Of a stretch of DNA of 64,000 bases, positions 57,264-64,000 are shown one piece after another. The DNA is from Thermodesulfovibrionales bacterium. Its GTDB lineage: Bacteria > Nitrospirota > Thermodesulfovibrionia > Thermodesulfovibrionales > Dissulfurispiraceae. Where the stretch lies: NCBI GenBank assembly GCA_020062545.1, contig JAGUWD010000007.1, positions 124,001-188,000 on the forward strand. Direction: 5' to 3'. A program made the position numbers and the translations under genes. The number at the start of each line of letters is the position of its first letter. Position 1 is the stretch's first letter. Under the pieces are notes generated by a model that ran no database searches, was not told the DNA's origin, and was given only the letters and a program-made list of their open reading frames with translations.

Positions 57264-57746
57264 TTATCTCACTTTTCCAAGATCTTCCTTGCCCACCATC
57301 TCCTCGATGTCAATCCTGACTACTCCTGTAATACTCAGCTTTTCTTCAAGAAAATCGCCGTAGCCTCCTTGGGGCTGATATTTTTGCATCAAACATTTAA
57401 GACCGAGTATCCTCTCATCCCTATCTTCAACAATATAAGCCTTTCCCTTGATAATCACGCTCCGATAAAGGTATTCGGCCTTGCAAGGATCCGACATCGT
57501 TCCCTTCACATAAGCAATTGGCAAGTCAATCTCGAAGCAGACACGGTTATCTTTTTTGATGTCTTCAATCTTTTCTCCTTCCTTTGCCGTATGGAAATAA
57601 ATCCTCCCGTTATGATAAGCAAAGTTCAGAGGCTTCACCATCGGATAACCATCCTTCCCAATAGTTCCCAACCTCCCGACATGACAGGTGTTGAGCAGTT
57701 CGATGATTACCGACTTATCCTTAATCTCCTTTTTGCTTCTTCTCAT
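57264..57746 (-). CDS. Pyridoxamine 5'-phosphate oxidase-like flavoprotein (NimA type)
   Basis: From ATG 57746 (AAAGGAG upstream) the protein has 160 residues: LLNTCHVGRLGTIGKDGYPMVKPLNF, RIYFHTAKEGEKIEDIKKDN and VCFEID are typical of the split-barrel FMN family that includes 5-nitroimidazole reductases. The substrate is unknown. An open frame of 22 codons continues in +1 phase past the stop, so a small frameshift at the end is possible. It lies directly after the Tam-like methyltransferase gene. Confidence 0.88.
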   Translation of the reverse strand: MRRSKKEIKDKSVIIELLNTCHVGRLGTIGKDGYPMVKPLNFAYHNGRIYFHTAKEGEKIEDIKKDNRVCFEIDLPIAYVKGTMSDPCKAEYLYRSVIIKGKAYIVEDRDERILGLKCLMQKYQPQGGYGDFLEEKLSITGVVRIDIEEMVGKEDLGKVR

Positions 57747-57762
57747 GATTCTCTCCTTTGTC

Positions 57763-58536
57763 TCATTTTTTCTCGGCAAACGCAAAGAGCCTCCTAAAAT
57801 TGAACTCTATGCCCTTTTCGGTCCTGTAATTTTCAAAGCCCATTGCAAATGCATATTTGAAGCGTTCCTGCTTGTTCTCTGGCAGATGAGTAAGAAATGG
57901 TCTTAGCGCAGCAGAGACGCCCCACTCAAGCACATCATTGATGCTTTCAAATACAAGAGTGTAGTCTTTATAAAAGACATTTATGTTTACAAATCCTGCA
58001 TCTTTAAGAAAGCCCGCAAACTCCTCCTTTACCGGAAACCGCCATGGCGATTCCATCTTTTTGTATTTTGACTCAAGACCGAGGAAGGCTATTGCACTGT
58101 TGATATTTTCCATCAACTCCCAGCAGAAATCCTTTGCAGGGAGTTGAACGGCAATTCTTCCATCCGGCTTCAATGCCCTGTATGTCTTCACTATTACATG
58201 CTCCTGCTCTTTTATCCACTGGAGTGCAGAATTGGAGTATACGAGGTCGAACTCCTCTTTAAAATCGAGCTTCTGCGCAGGGATGTTTATCAGAGCGATA
58301 TTGTTTATAGATGAAGTCTTTTCTCTTGCCATTTCAAGCATCTCGATAGAAGTATCTATTCCTACGACTTTCCCTTTGTGTGCCAGACACGCAAGTTCGA
58401 TTGTAAGTGTTCCTGTGCCGCAGCCGATGTCCAATATCGAGTCATCTGCCTTTACACATGACATGGCAATAAGCTCCCTGCCCACATCGGTCTGCGGCGA
58501 GTGTGCGGCATCGTACATTCCTGCATCCCATTTCAT
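57763..58536 (-). CDS. SAM-dependent methyltransferase, trans-aconitate methyltransferase-like
   Basis: The 257-residue protein begins MKWDAGMYDAAHSPQTDVGR and has motif I ILDIGCGTGTLTIELA (about 35-50), motif II VVGIDTSIEMLEMA, and LVYSNSALQWIKEQEHVI, which is the pattern of Tam and related enzymes. The acceptor is unknown. GGAGGTG precedes the ATG. A structured 200-base leader and an intrinsic terminator are directly upstream, so expression may be attenuated. Confidence 0.88.
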   Translation of the reverse strand: MKWDAGMYDAAHSPQTDVGRELIAMSCVKADDSILDIGCGTGTLTIELACLAHKGKVVGIDTSIEMLEMAREKTSSINNIALINIPAQKLDFKEEFDLVYSNSALQWIKEQEHVIVKTYRALKPDGRIAVQLPAKDFCWELMENINSAIAFLGLESKYKKMESPWRFPVKEEFAGFLKDAGFVNINVFYKDYTLVFESINDVLEWGVSAALRPFLTHLPENKQERFKYAFAMGFENYRTEKGIEFNFRRLFAFAEKK

Positions 58537-58547
58537 AATGCACCTCC

Positions 58548-58585
58548 AAAAATAAAAAGGCCACGGAATTTGTTTCCGTGGCCTT
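58548..58585 (-). terminator. Intrinsic terminator ahead of the Tam-like methyltransferase gene
   Basis: On the minus strand AAGGCCACGGAA pairs with TTCCGTGGCCTT around a short A-rich loop and is followed by TTTTTATTTTT. It ends either the copD-like transcript or, with the leader at 58590-58740, forms an attenuator. The ribosome-binding site follows at once. Confidence 0.85.
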
Positions 58586-58589
58586 TGAG

Positions 58590-58740
58590 TTTTCCTATGT
58601 TATCCGCTAAAAGCTAATAGAATCCCCCTCCAGCCACGGCATTTGGATGCCATGCTGTTTTATTAAGGAGCCTATTTGCTATCAGCAGATTGTAAAACAT
58701 GTTTAGAGTATAGATAGTTCTTATTTCCATGTCAAGCAAA
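58590..58740 (-). promoter_or_regulatory. Structured leader, possible cis-regulatory RNA
   Basis: On the minus strand the region 58670-58628 folds into a nested hairpin: CTCC with GGAG, CAGC with GCTG and GGCAT with ATGCC around CCAA. A second weaker pairing (CTAT with ATAG) follows, then the intrinsic terminator and the start of the methyltransferase gene. The architecture is that of a riboswitch or attenuator. I cannot match it to a known class. Confidence 0.45.
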
Positions 58741-58796
58741 ATTTTCCTTAAAAAATTTTTTCTCAACAGCTTCAACTATTTTCATAGCTGACAATT

Positions 58797-59285
58797 TCAG
58801 TATGCCGAAAGCATTCCTGTCAAAAAAAGGACGACGGTACCAAGAATAAAGTTAGTCTTCACCAGATTTAAAGATAATCGTTGCAGCTCTTTTATCTTTC
58901 CGGAAGGACTGCCTTCTGCTGCTGTCAGTCGTTCAATCTTAGGTGTCAATGATAAACCCCTGTAGAAATGAATGCTCGCCATTACCAACGCTGTTAAAAC
59001 TTTTGCGAATACTGTCTGCGACCACAGGCTGTTAAGGGAGATAAGTTCGGAAAAGCTGTGCGACAACAAACTCATAAAGATTCCAGTTATAAATATAAGC
59101 AGGATGCTGATGTTTGCCATCGGCACAAATCTTTTACTTATAGCACCCATGAGTTTACCCGGCTGTTCAAGGGTCTTTTTAGCAACAGGAAGGGCAACAA
59201 ATAAGATGAAGAATATCCCGCCTATCCAGACAACTGCCGATAGTAAATGTATCCATGTAACTACGGTTAATAAGATTTCATTCAT
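58797..59285 (-). CDS. CopD-like integral membrane protein
   Basis: The 162-residue protein has four membrane helices and conserved histidines in TVVTWIHLLSAVVWIGGIFF, and ends KTNFILGTVVLFLTGMLSAY. The pattern suits the CopD/DUF2269-type family, single-module proteins linked to copper or haem, but no biochemical role is certain. It lies downstream of the small Cys-rich genes on the same strand, possibly in the arsR transcript. Confidence 0.8.
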   Translation of the reverse strand: MNEILLTVVTWIHLLSAVVWIGGIFFILFVALPVAKKTLEQPGKLMGAISKRFVPMANISILLIFITGIFMSLLSHSFSELISLNSLWSQTVFAKVLTALVMASIHFYRGLSLTPKIERLTAAEGSPSGKIKELQRLSLNLVKTNFILGTVVLFLTGMLSAY

Positions 59286-59299
59286 TTTTATTACCTCCG

Positions 59300-59376
59300 A
59301 TTACCCCTCACCCTTGCCCTCTCCCACAAGGAGAGAGGGAACACGGGGGGATGTAGGGGAGGAGTTACCTCCCCTC
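59300..59376. repeat. GC-rich palindromic repeat
   Basis: CCCTCTCCCACAAGGAGAGAGGG forms a hairpin and is enclosed by ACCCCTCACCC and GTAGGGGAGGAGTTACCTCCCC. It resembles the element at 54064 and the coding palindrome at 43366. It lies between the copD-like gene and the 38-residue Cys-rich gene. Confidence 0.65.
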
Positions 59377-59384
59377 TAAGCTCA

Positions 59385-59501
59385 TTACTTCTTCTTGATT
59401 TCTGGAGCACAACCACAACCGCATCCACAGCCGGATGTCTTGATTTCACGCACAACATTGCCTAATGTCCCGATTTTCTCGTCTTTCTTTGTATCAGACA
59501 T
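59385..59501 (-). CDS. Very small cysteine-rich protein (38 residues)
   Basis: The ATG at 59501 has a perfect AAGGAGGTG eight bases upstream. The product, beginning MSDTKKDEKIGTLG, ends in a SGCGCGCGCAPE motif with four alternating cysteines, an obvious candidate for thiol or metal chemistry. It is too short for default gene calling. It lies three bases after the next small gene and downstream of arsR in the hgcAB locus. Function unknown. Confidence 0.78.
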   Translation of the reverse strand: MSDTKKDEKIGTLGNVVREIKTSGCGCGCGCAPEIKKK

Positions 59502-59503
59502 GC

Positions 59504-59686
59504 TTATTCACCTCCTTTCTTGCATGTCTCTATAATCTTCTCCTCTATCCCTGCCATCTCAGCCTCAAGACACCTCTTATACTCTTTTAATTTTTTAATC
59601 TCTTCCTCTCTCGTTAAAACCATTCTCTTGAAAGTTGGAGGACATTCACAAGCCTCCTCTGTCCTTATAACGCAACATTGACACAT
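59504..59686 (-). CDS. Small Cys-rich coiled-coil protein (60 residues)
   Basis: The ATG at 59686 follows GGGAGGTGAATTTT. The product begins MCQCCVIRTEEACECPPTFK, with five cysteines in the first 15 residues, then a coiled coil (LTREEEIKKLKEYKRCLEAE) ending in another cysteine. It resembles small DUF5320-like proteins. The coil resembles the C-terminal tail of the ArsR protein encoded 142 bases upstream (EALLEYKKRLEKEIKEVEKR), which suggests a physical or evolutionary link. Confidence 0.8.
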   Translation of the reverse strand: MCQCCVIRTEEACECPPTFKRMVLTREEEIKKLKEYKRCLEAEMAGIEEKIIETCKKGGE

Positions 59687-59828
59687 AAAATTCACCTCCC
59701 TTCTCACCTGGAGTTTCTTTTTTTTCTCCCCGGTTTCCTCAAATTCCAATCTGTTTTTTGACCATGACATGCCCAACTATTTTGTATAAGTTTATTAGTA
59801 TACACTTATATTTTGCGTAAAAAATAAA

Positions 59829-60224
59829 TTACTCCTTCTCTTTTTCGATCTCCTTTATTCTTTTTTCCACCTCTTTTATTTCTTTCTCAAGCCTCTTTTT
59901 ATATTCCAGTAAAGCCTCTCTCGTCTCCGAGATGTGTCTTTTTCTGCCGAATTCGCAGCCACAGGTGCAGACCTTTATCAGTTCCTGCTGGTATTTGTTG
60001 AGTTTATCCTTGTTTAATGAATAGTAGATGTGATAGCCCTTTCTTTCATCTGCAACCAGCCCTGCCTGTTTCAGCACGCGAAGGTGCTGGGATACTGCTG
60101 ATTGGCTGATACCTAATGCCTCAGCTATCGTATTCACAGAAAGCGGCCCTGCCTTGAGCAGCTCAATAATTTTTACCCTGCTTTCTACCGAAATAACCTT
60201 GAAAGACTCTGCCTCAAGCTTCAT
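59829..60224 (-). CDS. arsR: ArsR/SmtB-family regulator with C-terminal coiled coil
   Basis: The 131-residue protein has the winged helix of ArsR repressors (SVESRVKIIELLKAGPLSV, EALGISQSAVSQHLRVLKQAG, a wing near GYHIYYSLN) and, after it, a KVCTCGCEFG segment whose three cysteines could bind a thiophilic metal, then a long charged coil (about 100-131). Its place beside hgcAB recalls the ArsR-like regulators that control hgcAB in Desulfovibrio relatives. A promoter with an overlapping palindrome is upstream. Confidence 0.92.
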   Translation of the reverse strand: MKLEAESFKVISVESRVKIIELLKAGPLSVNTIAEALGISQSAVSQHLRVLKQAGLVADERKGYHIYYSLNKDKLNKYQQELIKVCTCGCEFGRKRHISETREALLEYKKRLEKEIKEVEKRIKEIEKEKE

Positions 60225-60235
60225 TCTTACTCCTT

Positions 60236-60281
60236 AAGTATATTATAATTTACTTATATACTTCTCAAGGCAAAATGTCAA
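60236..60281 (-). promoter_or_regulatory. arsR promoter with overlapping ArsR-type operator
   Basis: On the minus strand TTGACA (60281-60276) and TATAAG (60258-60253) are 17 bases apart. AAGTATAT and ATATACTT (60236-60243, 60256-60263) form an inverted repeat that overlaps the -10 box, as in SmtB/ArsR autoregulation. This gives arsR its own promoter, inside the hgcAB transcription direction. Confidence 0.75.
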
Positions 60282-60321
60282 GAAATTTTTTTATAGTAAT
60301 GCATGTCTCCAGAATGGGTTG

Positions 60322-60627
60322 TCAGCAGCAATTGCTGGATGCCGATTGAGATGGAGACCCTCCGCAGTCGCATGATGGCGGACCGCCTGTTATCATACCG
60401 TTGATTATAGCCGCAGCGCAGCCCACTCCTGAATTCACGCTGATCGCACCGAATTCGCAGTTCAAGGCGCATGCGCCGCACTCCATGCAGAGGTCTTTAT
60501 CTGTAATTGAGGCTTTTTTATCTTTAATGACAAACACGCCGTGAGGGCATACATCAACGCACCTTCCACAGCCTGTACATTTTTCAGGAGACAATTCAAG
60601 ACTCGTTACATTCTGAAGATATTTCAT
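60322..60627 (-). CDS. hgcB: HgcB, ferredoxin partner of mercury methylation
   Basis: HgcB reduces the corrinoid of HgcA in mercury methylation. From ATG 60627, which overlaps the hgcA stop (ATGA) behind GGAAGG, the protein has 101 residues: two [4Fe-4S] motifs, CTGCGRCVDVCP (17-28) and CMECGACALNC (47-57), a further Cys70, and the C-terminal Cys pair at 100-101. This matches the known HgcB layout, in which Cys73 and the terminal pair bind Hg(II). Two more cysteines (CDC, 86-88) are extra here. Confidence 0.94.
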   Translation of the reverse strand: MKYLQNVTSLELSPEKCTGCGRCVDVCPHGVFVIKDKKASITDKDLCMECGACALNCEFGAISVNSGVGCAAAIINGMITGGPPSCDCGGSPSQSASSNCC

Positions 60628-61631
60628 AAAACCTTCCAATGATAAAGCTTGTGAACTAATATTAGTATAACCGAAACAGCCGTAAATACTAAATATATTG
60701 GCAGTCCTATTTTTAACTCCTTCTTAACCCCTGACATGCCGGTAAAGGTAGTAGAGCCTGTGAATTGAAGCGCAATATAAGAGCTTGCAAGCGGAAAGAA
60801 AATGTAGGACGATACAGCAGGTAGAATGTCCAGACTCATCGTCTTCATTATGGCAGATGTGAATATCATCCCTGCTATCCAGCCCTTCACAGCAAATGAG
60901 CGGAATGGGATAAAGGGAAGCAACACTGGAGTTATAGATGCACCGCTGAGTATGCTTATCAATCCGAGCAACAAAAACGGCATGCCTCCTGACAGGGCAT
61001 CTTTGAATAAAATGCCTGACGGTTGAAGACCAAAAAGCAGCAGAACAATCAGGGCAAAAAGCGGAAATCTTTTCATGGCAGGATTAATCTCCATCGGAGT
61101 AAGAATAAGCCTGTCGAGCATCGTGAATTTTACAAGCCGCATTTCATCGCTCTTTTTATAACCCGCTTTTACATATTCAGGGATATCCTTTGCGTAAACA
61201 GGCCCGAAATAAACCCTGAAATCGGTTTGTTTCTGAACTGCCCTTGCATTTACGCCCACTGCCCCAAGTTGCGGGACTATTATTTTCCTGTGATTGACGA
61301 TTTTATGAAGTTGAGCCTCATTGATTCGCCTGACAAGCTCATCCGTGCCGAATGTCCCCTTTCCGGCAGCACACCAGACATTGATGCTTTTCGTATCGAG
61401 CACCAGTATCCATGCATTTAAGCCCTTTAATTCTTTTCTGAGGATGTCGAAACTGAGCTTATAATTTGCGGTTACAAAAACATCCGACTTGGCGTCCGGC
61501 TCGCCGAGGGCATAGAGTCCCGGTTCGACTGAATAGCGCATACGGAAATTACTGATGCGCGACCGGATAGCTCCGATGTAGTCGTCCCTTGTCCATTCCG
61601 ATGTTGTCCTGCGTACAGCAGGTTTTTGCAC
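60624..61631 (-). CDS. hgcA: HgcA, corrinoid methyltransferase for mercury methylation
   Basis: HgcA transfers a methyl group from its cobalamin to Hg(II), making methylmercury. The 335-residue protein has the N-terminal corrinoid-binding domain with the cap-helix motif NVWCAAGK (84-91, Cys87 = the cobalt ligand Cys93 of Desulfovibrio ND132) and GTFGTDELVRRI, HRKIIVPQLGA and GPVYAKDIPEYVKAG, then five membrane helices (about 188-330). The start is GTG 61631, with weak ribosome-binding sequence. The CFeSP gamma subunit also has a TIM-corrinoid layout but lacks this motif and the membrane part. hgcB follows directly. Confidence 0.96.
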   Translation of the reverse strand: MQKPAVRRTTSEWTRDDYIGAIRSRISNFRMRYSVEPGLYALGEPDAKSDVFVTANYKLSFDILRKELKGLNAWILVLDTKSINVWCAAGKGTFGTDELVRRINEAQLHKIVNHRKIIVPQLGAVGVNARAVQKQTDFRVYFGPVYAKDIPEYVKAGYKKSDEMRLVKFTMLDRLILTPMEINPAMKRFPLFALIVLLLFGLQPSGILFKDALSGGMPFLLLGLISILSGASITPVLLPFIPFRSFAVKGWIAGMIFTSAIMKTMSLDILPAVSSYIFFPLASSYIALQFTGSTTFTGMSGVKKELKIGLPIYLVFTAVSVILILVHKLYHWKVL

Positions 61632-61857
61632 GCCTGACGGTCAGCAAGAAATGGGAATATTAAAGGTTTTAATATCAGGCGTCATATTTCATGGTAATTC
61701 TATGCAGTGTAATGTGTCAAATAATTAATACCGGTTGCTTGCCCGGTCGAAAGCCAAAGCGTGCATGATAAAAAGTGCTTGAAGTTTGACTTTCAAAGAA
61801 GCAATATAATTTTTTACAATACAAATAATTTTTGCTTTAATGTGAGAATAGAGAATA
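61632..61857. promoter_or_regulatory. Divergent gap between hgcA and the ABC ATPase gene, with inverted repeats
   Basis: On the minus strand ACGCCTGA and TCAGGCGT bracket the hgcA start region (about 61628-61682), and inside them ATATTAAAACCTTTAATAT is a further palindrome (about 61653-61671). TTGACA at about 61722 lies upstream, but no well-spaced -10 box is seen. These are candidates for an operator or leader hairpin of hgcA. Nothing else is visible. Confidence 0.45.
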
Positions 61858-62640
61858 ATGGAAAAAGTCATTTACTTGGAAAATGTCTCATGGATATGCG
61901 ACGGCAGGCATATCCTTCGGAATATTAACTGGGAGGTCAATCCCGGCGAGCATTGGGCGATTATAGGACTGAACGGCTCGGGTAAGAGTACGCTTCTGAA
62001 TATGATTAATGGATACCTCTGGCCGTCAAAAGGGGAGATCAGTGTTTTGGACAAACGATTTGGCGACTGTGATGTGCGCGAACTGCGGAAAGCCATCGGA
62101 TGGGTGAGTTCATCCCTACAGGAAAGGCTGTATACAACAGAGACAGCAGAGGAGATAGTCCTAAGCGGAAAATTTGCTACCATAGGCCTCTATGACAGGC
62201 CGGACAGGAAAGATATAAAACAGGCACGCTCCATTATGGAGCAACTCGGCTGTGCTTGCCTATCAAAGCAGCTATACGGCACATTATCGCAGGGAGAAAA
62301 GCAGAGAGTTCTCATTGCACGGGCACTCATAAGCTCTCCAGAGATACTGATCCTTGACGAACCATGCACCGCACTTGATATTTTTGCACGGGAGCAACTG
62401 CTCTCAACCCTTGAACATATAGACCGCATGGATTCAAAACCCACGCTTATCTATGTTTCCCACCACATAGAGGAGATCGTGCCGATCATAAGCCATGCAC
62501 TGCTTTTGAGGCGCGGGGAGATATACTCCTCTGGCAGGACACGGAATATCCTCACAAAATCCAATCTTTCGGATTTTTTCGAAACATCGATAGATATAGC
62601 GTGGCATAATAAGCGGGCGTGGATAAAAGTAACAATCTGA
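61858..62640 (+). CDS. Orphan ABC transporter ATP-binding protein
   Basis: The 260-residue protein has Walker A GLNGSGKSTLLN (about 38-49), the LSQGEKQRVLIARAL signature, Walker B ILILDEPCTALD and a switch His in YVSHHIEEI. It resembles the YlmA/ModF-type ATPases, which are encoded without a permease. No membrane subunit is adjacent, so transport, if any, needs a partner elsewhere. It is divergent from hgcA and 20 bases upstream of the radical SAM gene. Confidence 0.88.
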   Translation: MEKVIYLENVSWICDGRHILRNINWEVNPGEHWAIIGLNGSGKSTLLNMINGYLWPSKGEISVLDKRFGDCDVRELRKAIGWVSSSLQERLYTTETAEEIVLSGKFATIGLYDRPDRKDIKQARSIMEQLGCACLSKQLYGTLSQGEKQRVLIARALISSPEILILDEPCTALDIFAREQLLSTLEHIDRMDSKPTLIYVSHHIEEIVPIISHALLLRRGEIYSSGRTRNILTKSNLSDFFETSIDIAWHNKRAWIKVTI

Positions 62641-62660
62641 TATAATCTGTGTAGATACTT

Positions 62661-63782
62661 ATGGATACCATAGAAAAACTGAAAATTCTCTCCAATGACT
62701 CACAGTATGACCTTGCGTGTGCTTGCGGTACTAACAAGGACGACCGCAGAAGGAGAGGGCTGGGTGGAAAGTGGCTCTATCCCGTTACCCTTCCCAGCGG
62801 CGGATATTCAATACTTCTAAAAACACTTCTCTCCAACGCATGTTCAAATGACTGCAAATACTGCCCTCTGCGTTCAGAGACAAATGTTCGGCGATGCACT
62901 CTCCAGCCTGAAGAAGTGGCAAATATATTCACGGAATACGTGAGGAGGAAAAAAGTTTTTGGTCTATTTCTAAGTTCCGGCGTTATCGGCAATTCTGATT
63001 ACACAATGGACAGGATAAACGCTGTTGCCCGCATACTCAGATATAAACACAACTACAAAGGCTATATCCATTTGAAAGTAATTCCGGGTGCCTCTGACGC
63101 AGCCATAGAAGATTCTATTTCGCTGGCGAGTGCTGTTTCCCTCAATATCGAGACTCCGGGCAAGAAACGTTTCGATGTCCTTTCCAATAGAAAGGATTAT
63201 ATGAACGACATCATCCGTCCCCTGAAGTTGATGTCAAGGCTTACAGGGCAGGGCATGAGACATTCGAGGGTCAAATGCACGACTCAGTTCATTGTCGGTG
63301 CTTCAGATGAGACAGACTCGGAGATAATACAATATATGTTCAATTTGTATAATCGCTTAAAATTCCAGCGAGTCTATTTTTCTGCCTACCAGAAAGGGCT
63401 CGGACATCCTGATATTCCGGGAGAGATGAGAGTGCTGTCCAGTCCAGATAGTATGTTCATGCGTGAACATCGTTTGTATCAGGTGGATTTTCTTGTCCGG
63501 AGATACGGTTTTTCGCAGGATGATATTCCCATAGACACATCCGGCAATCTGAGGCTTGATAAAGACCCAAAGGAGATATGGGCAGACAGACATCCAGAAT
63601 TTTATCCTGTCAGAATCAATACATCTGATAGAGAGGCATTGTTAAGGGTGCCGGGAATCGGGCCAAAGACTGTTGGAATAATCCTGAAAATGAGGCGCGA
63701 AAAAAGAATTACCCGCCTTGAAGATTTAGGTATTAAAGGCAGGAGACTCGAAAAGGCAAAACAGTATTTGATTTTTGAGTGA
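62661..63782 (+). CDS. Radical SAM protein with helix-hairpin-helix domain (putative DNA modification/repair type)
   Basis: The 373-residue protein has the radical SAM cluster motif CSNDCKYCPLR (CxxxCxxC, about 60-70) and the SSGVIGNSDYTMDRI segment, and ends with an HhH domain, LLRVPGIGPKTVGIILKMR (about 326-344). It belongs to the radical SAM proteins described as putative DNA modification/repair enzymes, which often pair with uracil-DNA-glycosylase-like proteins. The substrate is unknown. It begins 20 bases after the ABC ATPase gene. Confidence 0.88.
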   Translation: MDTIEKLKILSNDSQYDLACACGTNKDDRRRRGLGGKWLYPVTLPSGGYSILLKTLLSNACSNDCKYCPLRSETNVRRCTLQPEEVANIFTEYVRRKKVFGLFLSSGVIGNSDYTMDRINAVARILRYKHNYKGYIHLKVIPGASDAAIEDSISLASAVSLNIETPGKKRFDVLSNRKDYMNDIIRPLKLMSRLTGQGMRHSRVKCTTQFIVGASDETDSEIIQYMFNLYNRLKFQRVYFSAYQKGLGHPDIPGEMRVLSSPDSMFMREHRLYQVDFLVRRYGFSQDDIPIDTSGNLRLDKDPKEIWADRHPEFYPVRINTSDREALLRVPGIGPKTVGIILKMRREKRITRLEDLGIKGRRLEKAKQYLIFE

Positions 63783-63923
63783 TTCTTTAAAGCCTTCTTA
63801 AAGCCTGCCTGAGTCGTTTGCAACAGCCTCAGCCCATAAAAAGTGGTAAAATGGAATCTGATTTTTGCTGCCGTATTTTTCTATGACAAAATACCATAAA
63901 AGGGATATAATATCTTTAAAACT

Positions 63924-64000
63924 ATGGAACTCCATCTTTACACAGCCCAAATCAGCAAATATAATGGCCCTGATGCCTTTGATATAACAGTCAAGAGCGG
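63924..64000 (+). CDS. Unidentified protein, first 25 codons only
   Basis: A frame opens at ATG 63924 just after a TATAAT box and starts MELHLYTAQISKYNGPDAFD. It is open to the window edge. The N-terminus (YTAQISKY-GPD-xD-ITVKSG) recalls a group of small DUF488-like proteins, but 25 residues are too few to decide. Confidence 0.55.
   Translation, partial: MELHLYTAQISKYNGPDAFDITVKS

Noticed and set aside
57196-57265. 22-codon open continuation of the PNPOx-like gene in another phase
   Set aside because: The annotated protein already ends at a normal family position; a frameshift is possible but unproven.
60624-61631. HgcA gene read as the gamma subunit of the corrinoid iron-sulfur protein (acsC)
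   Set aside because: The NVWCAAGK motif, the membrane domain and the overlapping HgcB ferredoxin are specific to HgcA; no iron-sulfur motif of CFeSP gamma is present.

Overview
The window reads as a chromosomal segment of an anaerobic, Gram-negative, probably thermophilic or sediment/groundwater bacterium, most likely of the Nitrospirota (Thermodesulfovibrio-like). This is inference from gene content: an archaeal-type RNA ligase beside a PIN partner, hgcAB, a glutaredoxin-like selenoprotein, bacterial outer-membrane assembly genes (SurA-type foldase, LapA/LapB, M16 peptidases), and many short repeat expansions inside core genes. No rRNA operon or phylogenetic marker set was compared. No plasmid, phage or integrase gene is visible.

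Layout. 1-2260: the cobalamin lower-ligand assembly genes cobU-cobT-cobS on the minus strand, behind a cobalamin riboswitch with its own terminator. 2240-3600: a MITE-like inverted repeat, a 41-codon ORF, tmRNA and smpB. 3.7-6.2 kb: lipoprotein, aat, FmdB zinc ribbon, hfq, SurA-like foldase. 6.3-12.9 kb: guaB-guaA-ispA-dxs-tlyA, tightly packed. 13-15 kb: an ornithine/diaminopimelate-type decarboxylase and spermidine synthase. 15-22.2 kb: CIRCE-controlled hrcA-grpE-dnaK-dnaJ-rsmE, then rsfS and a lapA-lapB fusion. 22.2-28.2 kb: RNA ligase with its PIN partner, tRNA-Leu, glnS, a Trm112-like protein and gltX. 28.5-37.8 kb: rpsO-pnp-M16-recN, a ferredoxin, a two-selenocysteine glutaredoxin-like gene that standard gene calling cuts at UGA, then an active/inactive M16 pair. 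37.7-49.8 kb: aroD, methyltransferase, tRNA-Ala, a KimA-like permease behind a c-di-AMP riboswitch, a P-type ATPase, UspA, a sigma-54 activator, an orphan ParA, an M28 peptidase and a CGGC protein.

From about 50 kb the content is accessory: MocR regulator, old-yellow-enzyme and nitroreductase flavoproteins, an HxlR regulator, isochorismatase and cupin proteins, methyltransferases, a decayed EamA transporter, then the mercury-methylation pair hgcA-hgcB with an ArsR regulator and two tiny cysteine-rich proteins. The window closes with an orphan ABC ATPase, a radical SAM/HhH protein and the first 25 codons of another gene.

The two most notable loci are the selenoprotein gene at 34441-34656 and the hgcAB-arsR-small Cys-rich protein cluster at 59385-61631. 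HgcA needs a corrinoid, so the cobalamin genes at the left edge are functionally relevant to it. Superimposed on everything are at least two families of palindromic intergenic repeats and a 7-nt-period short tandem repeat type that has expanded inside dxs, recN, rsmE, cobU, an M16 peptidase gene and others.
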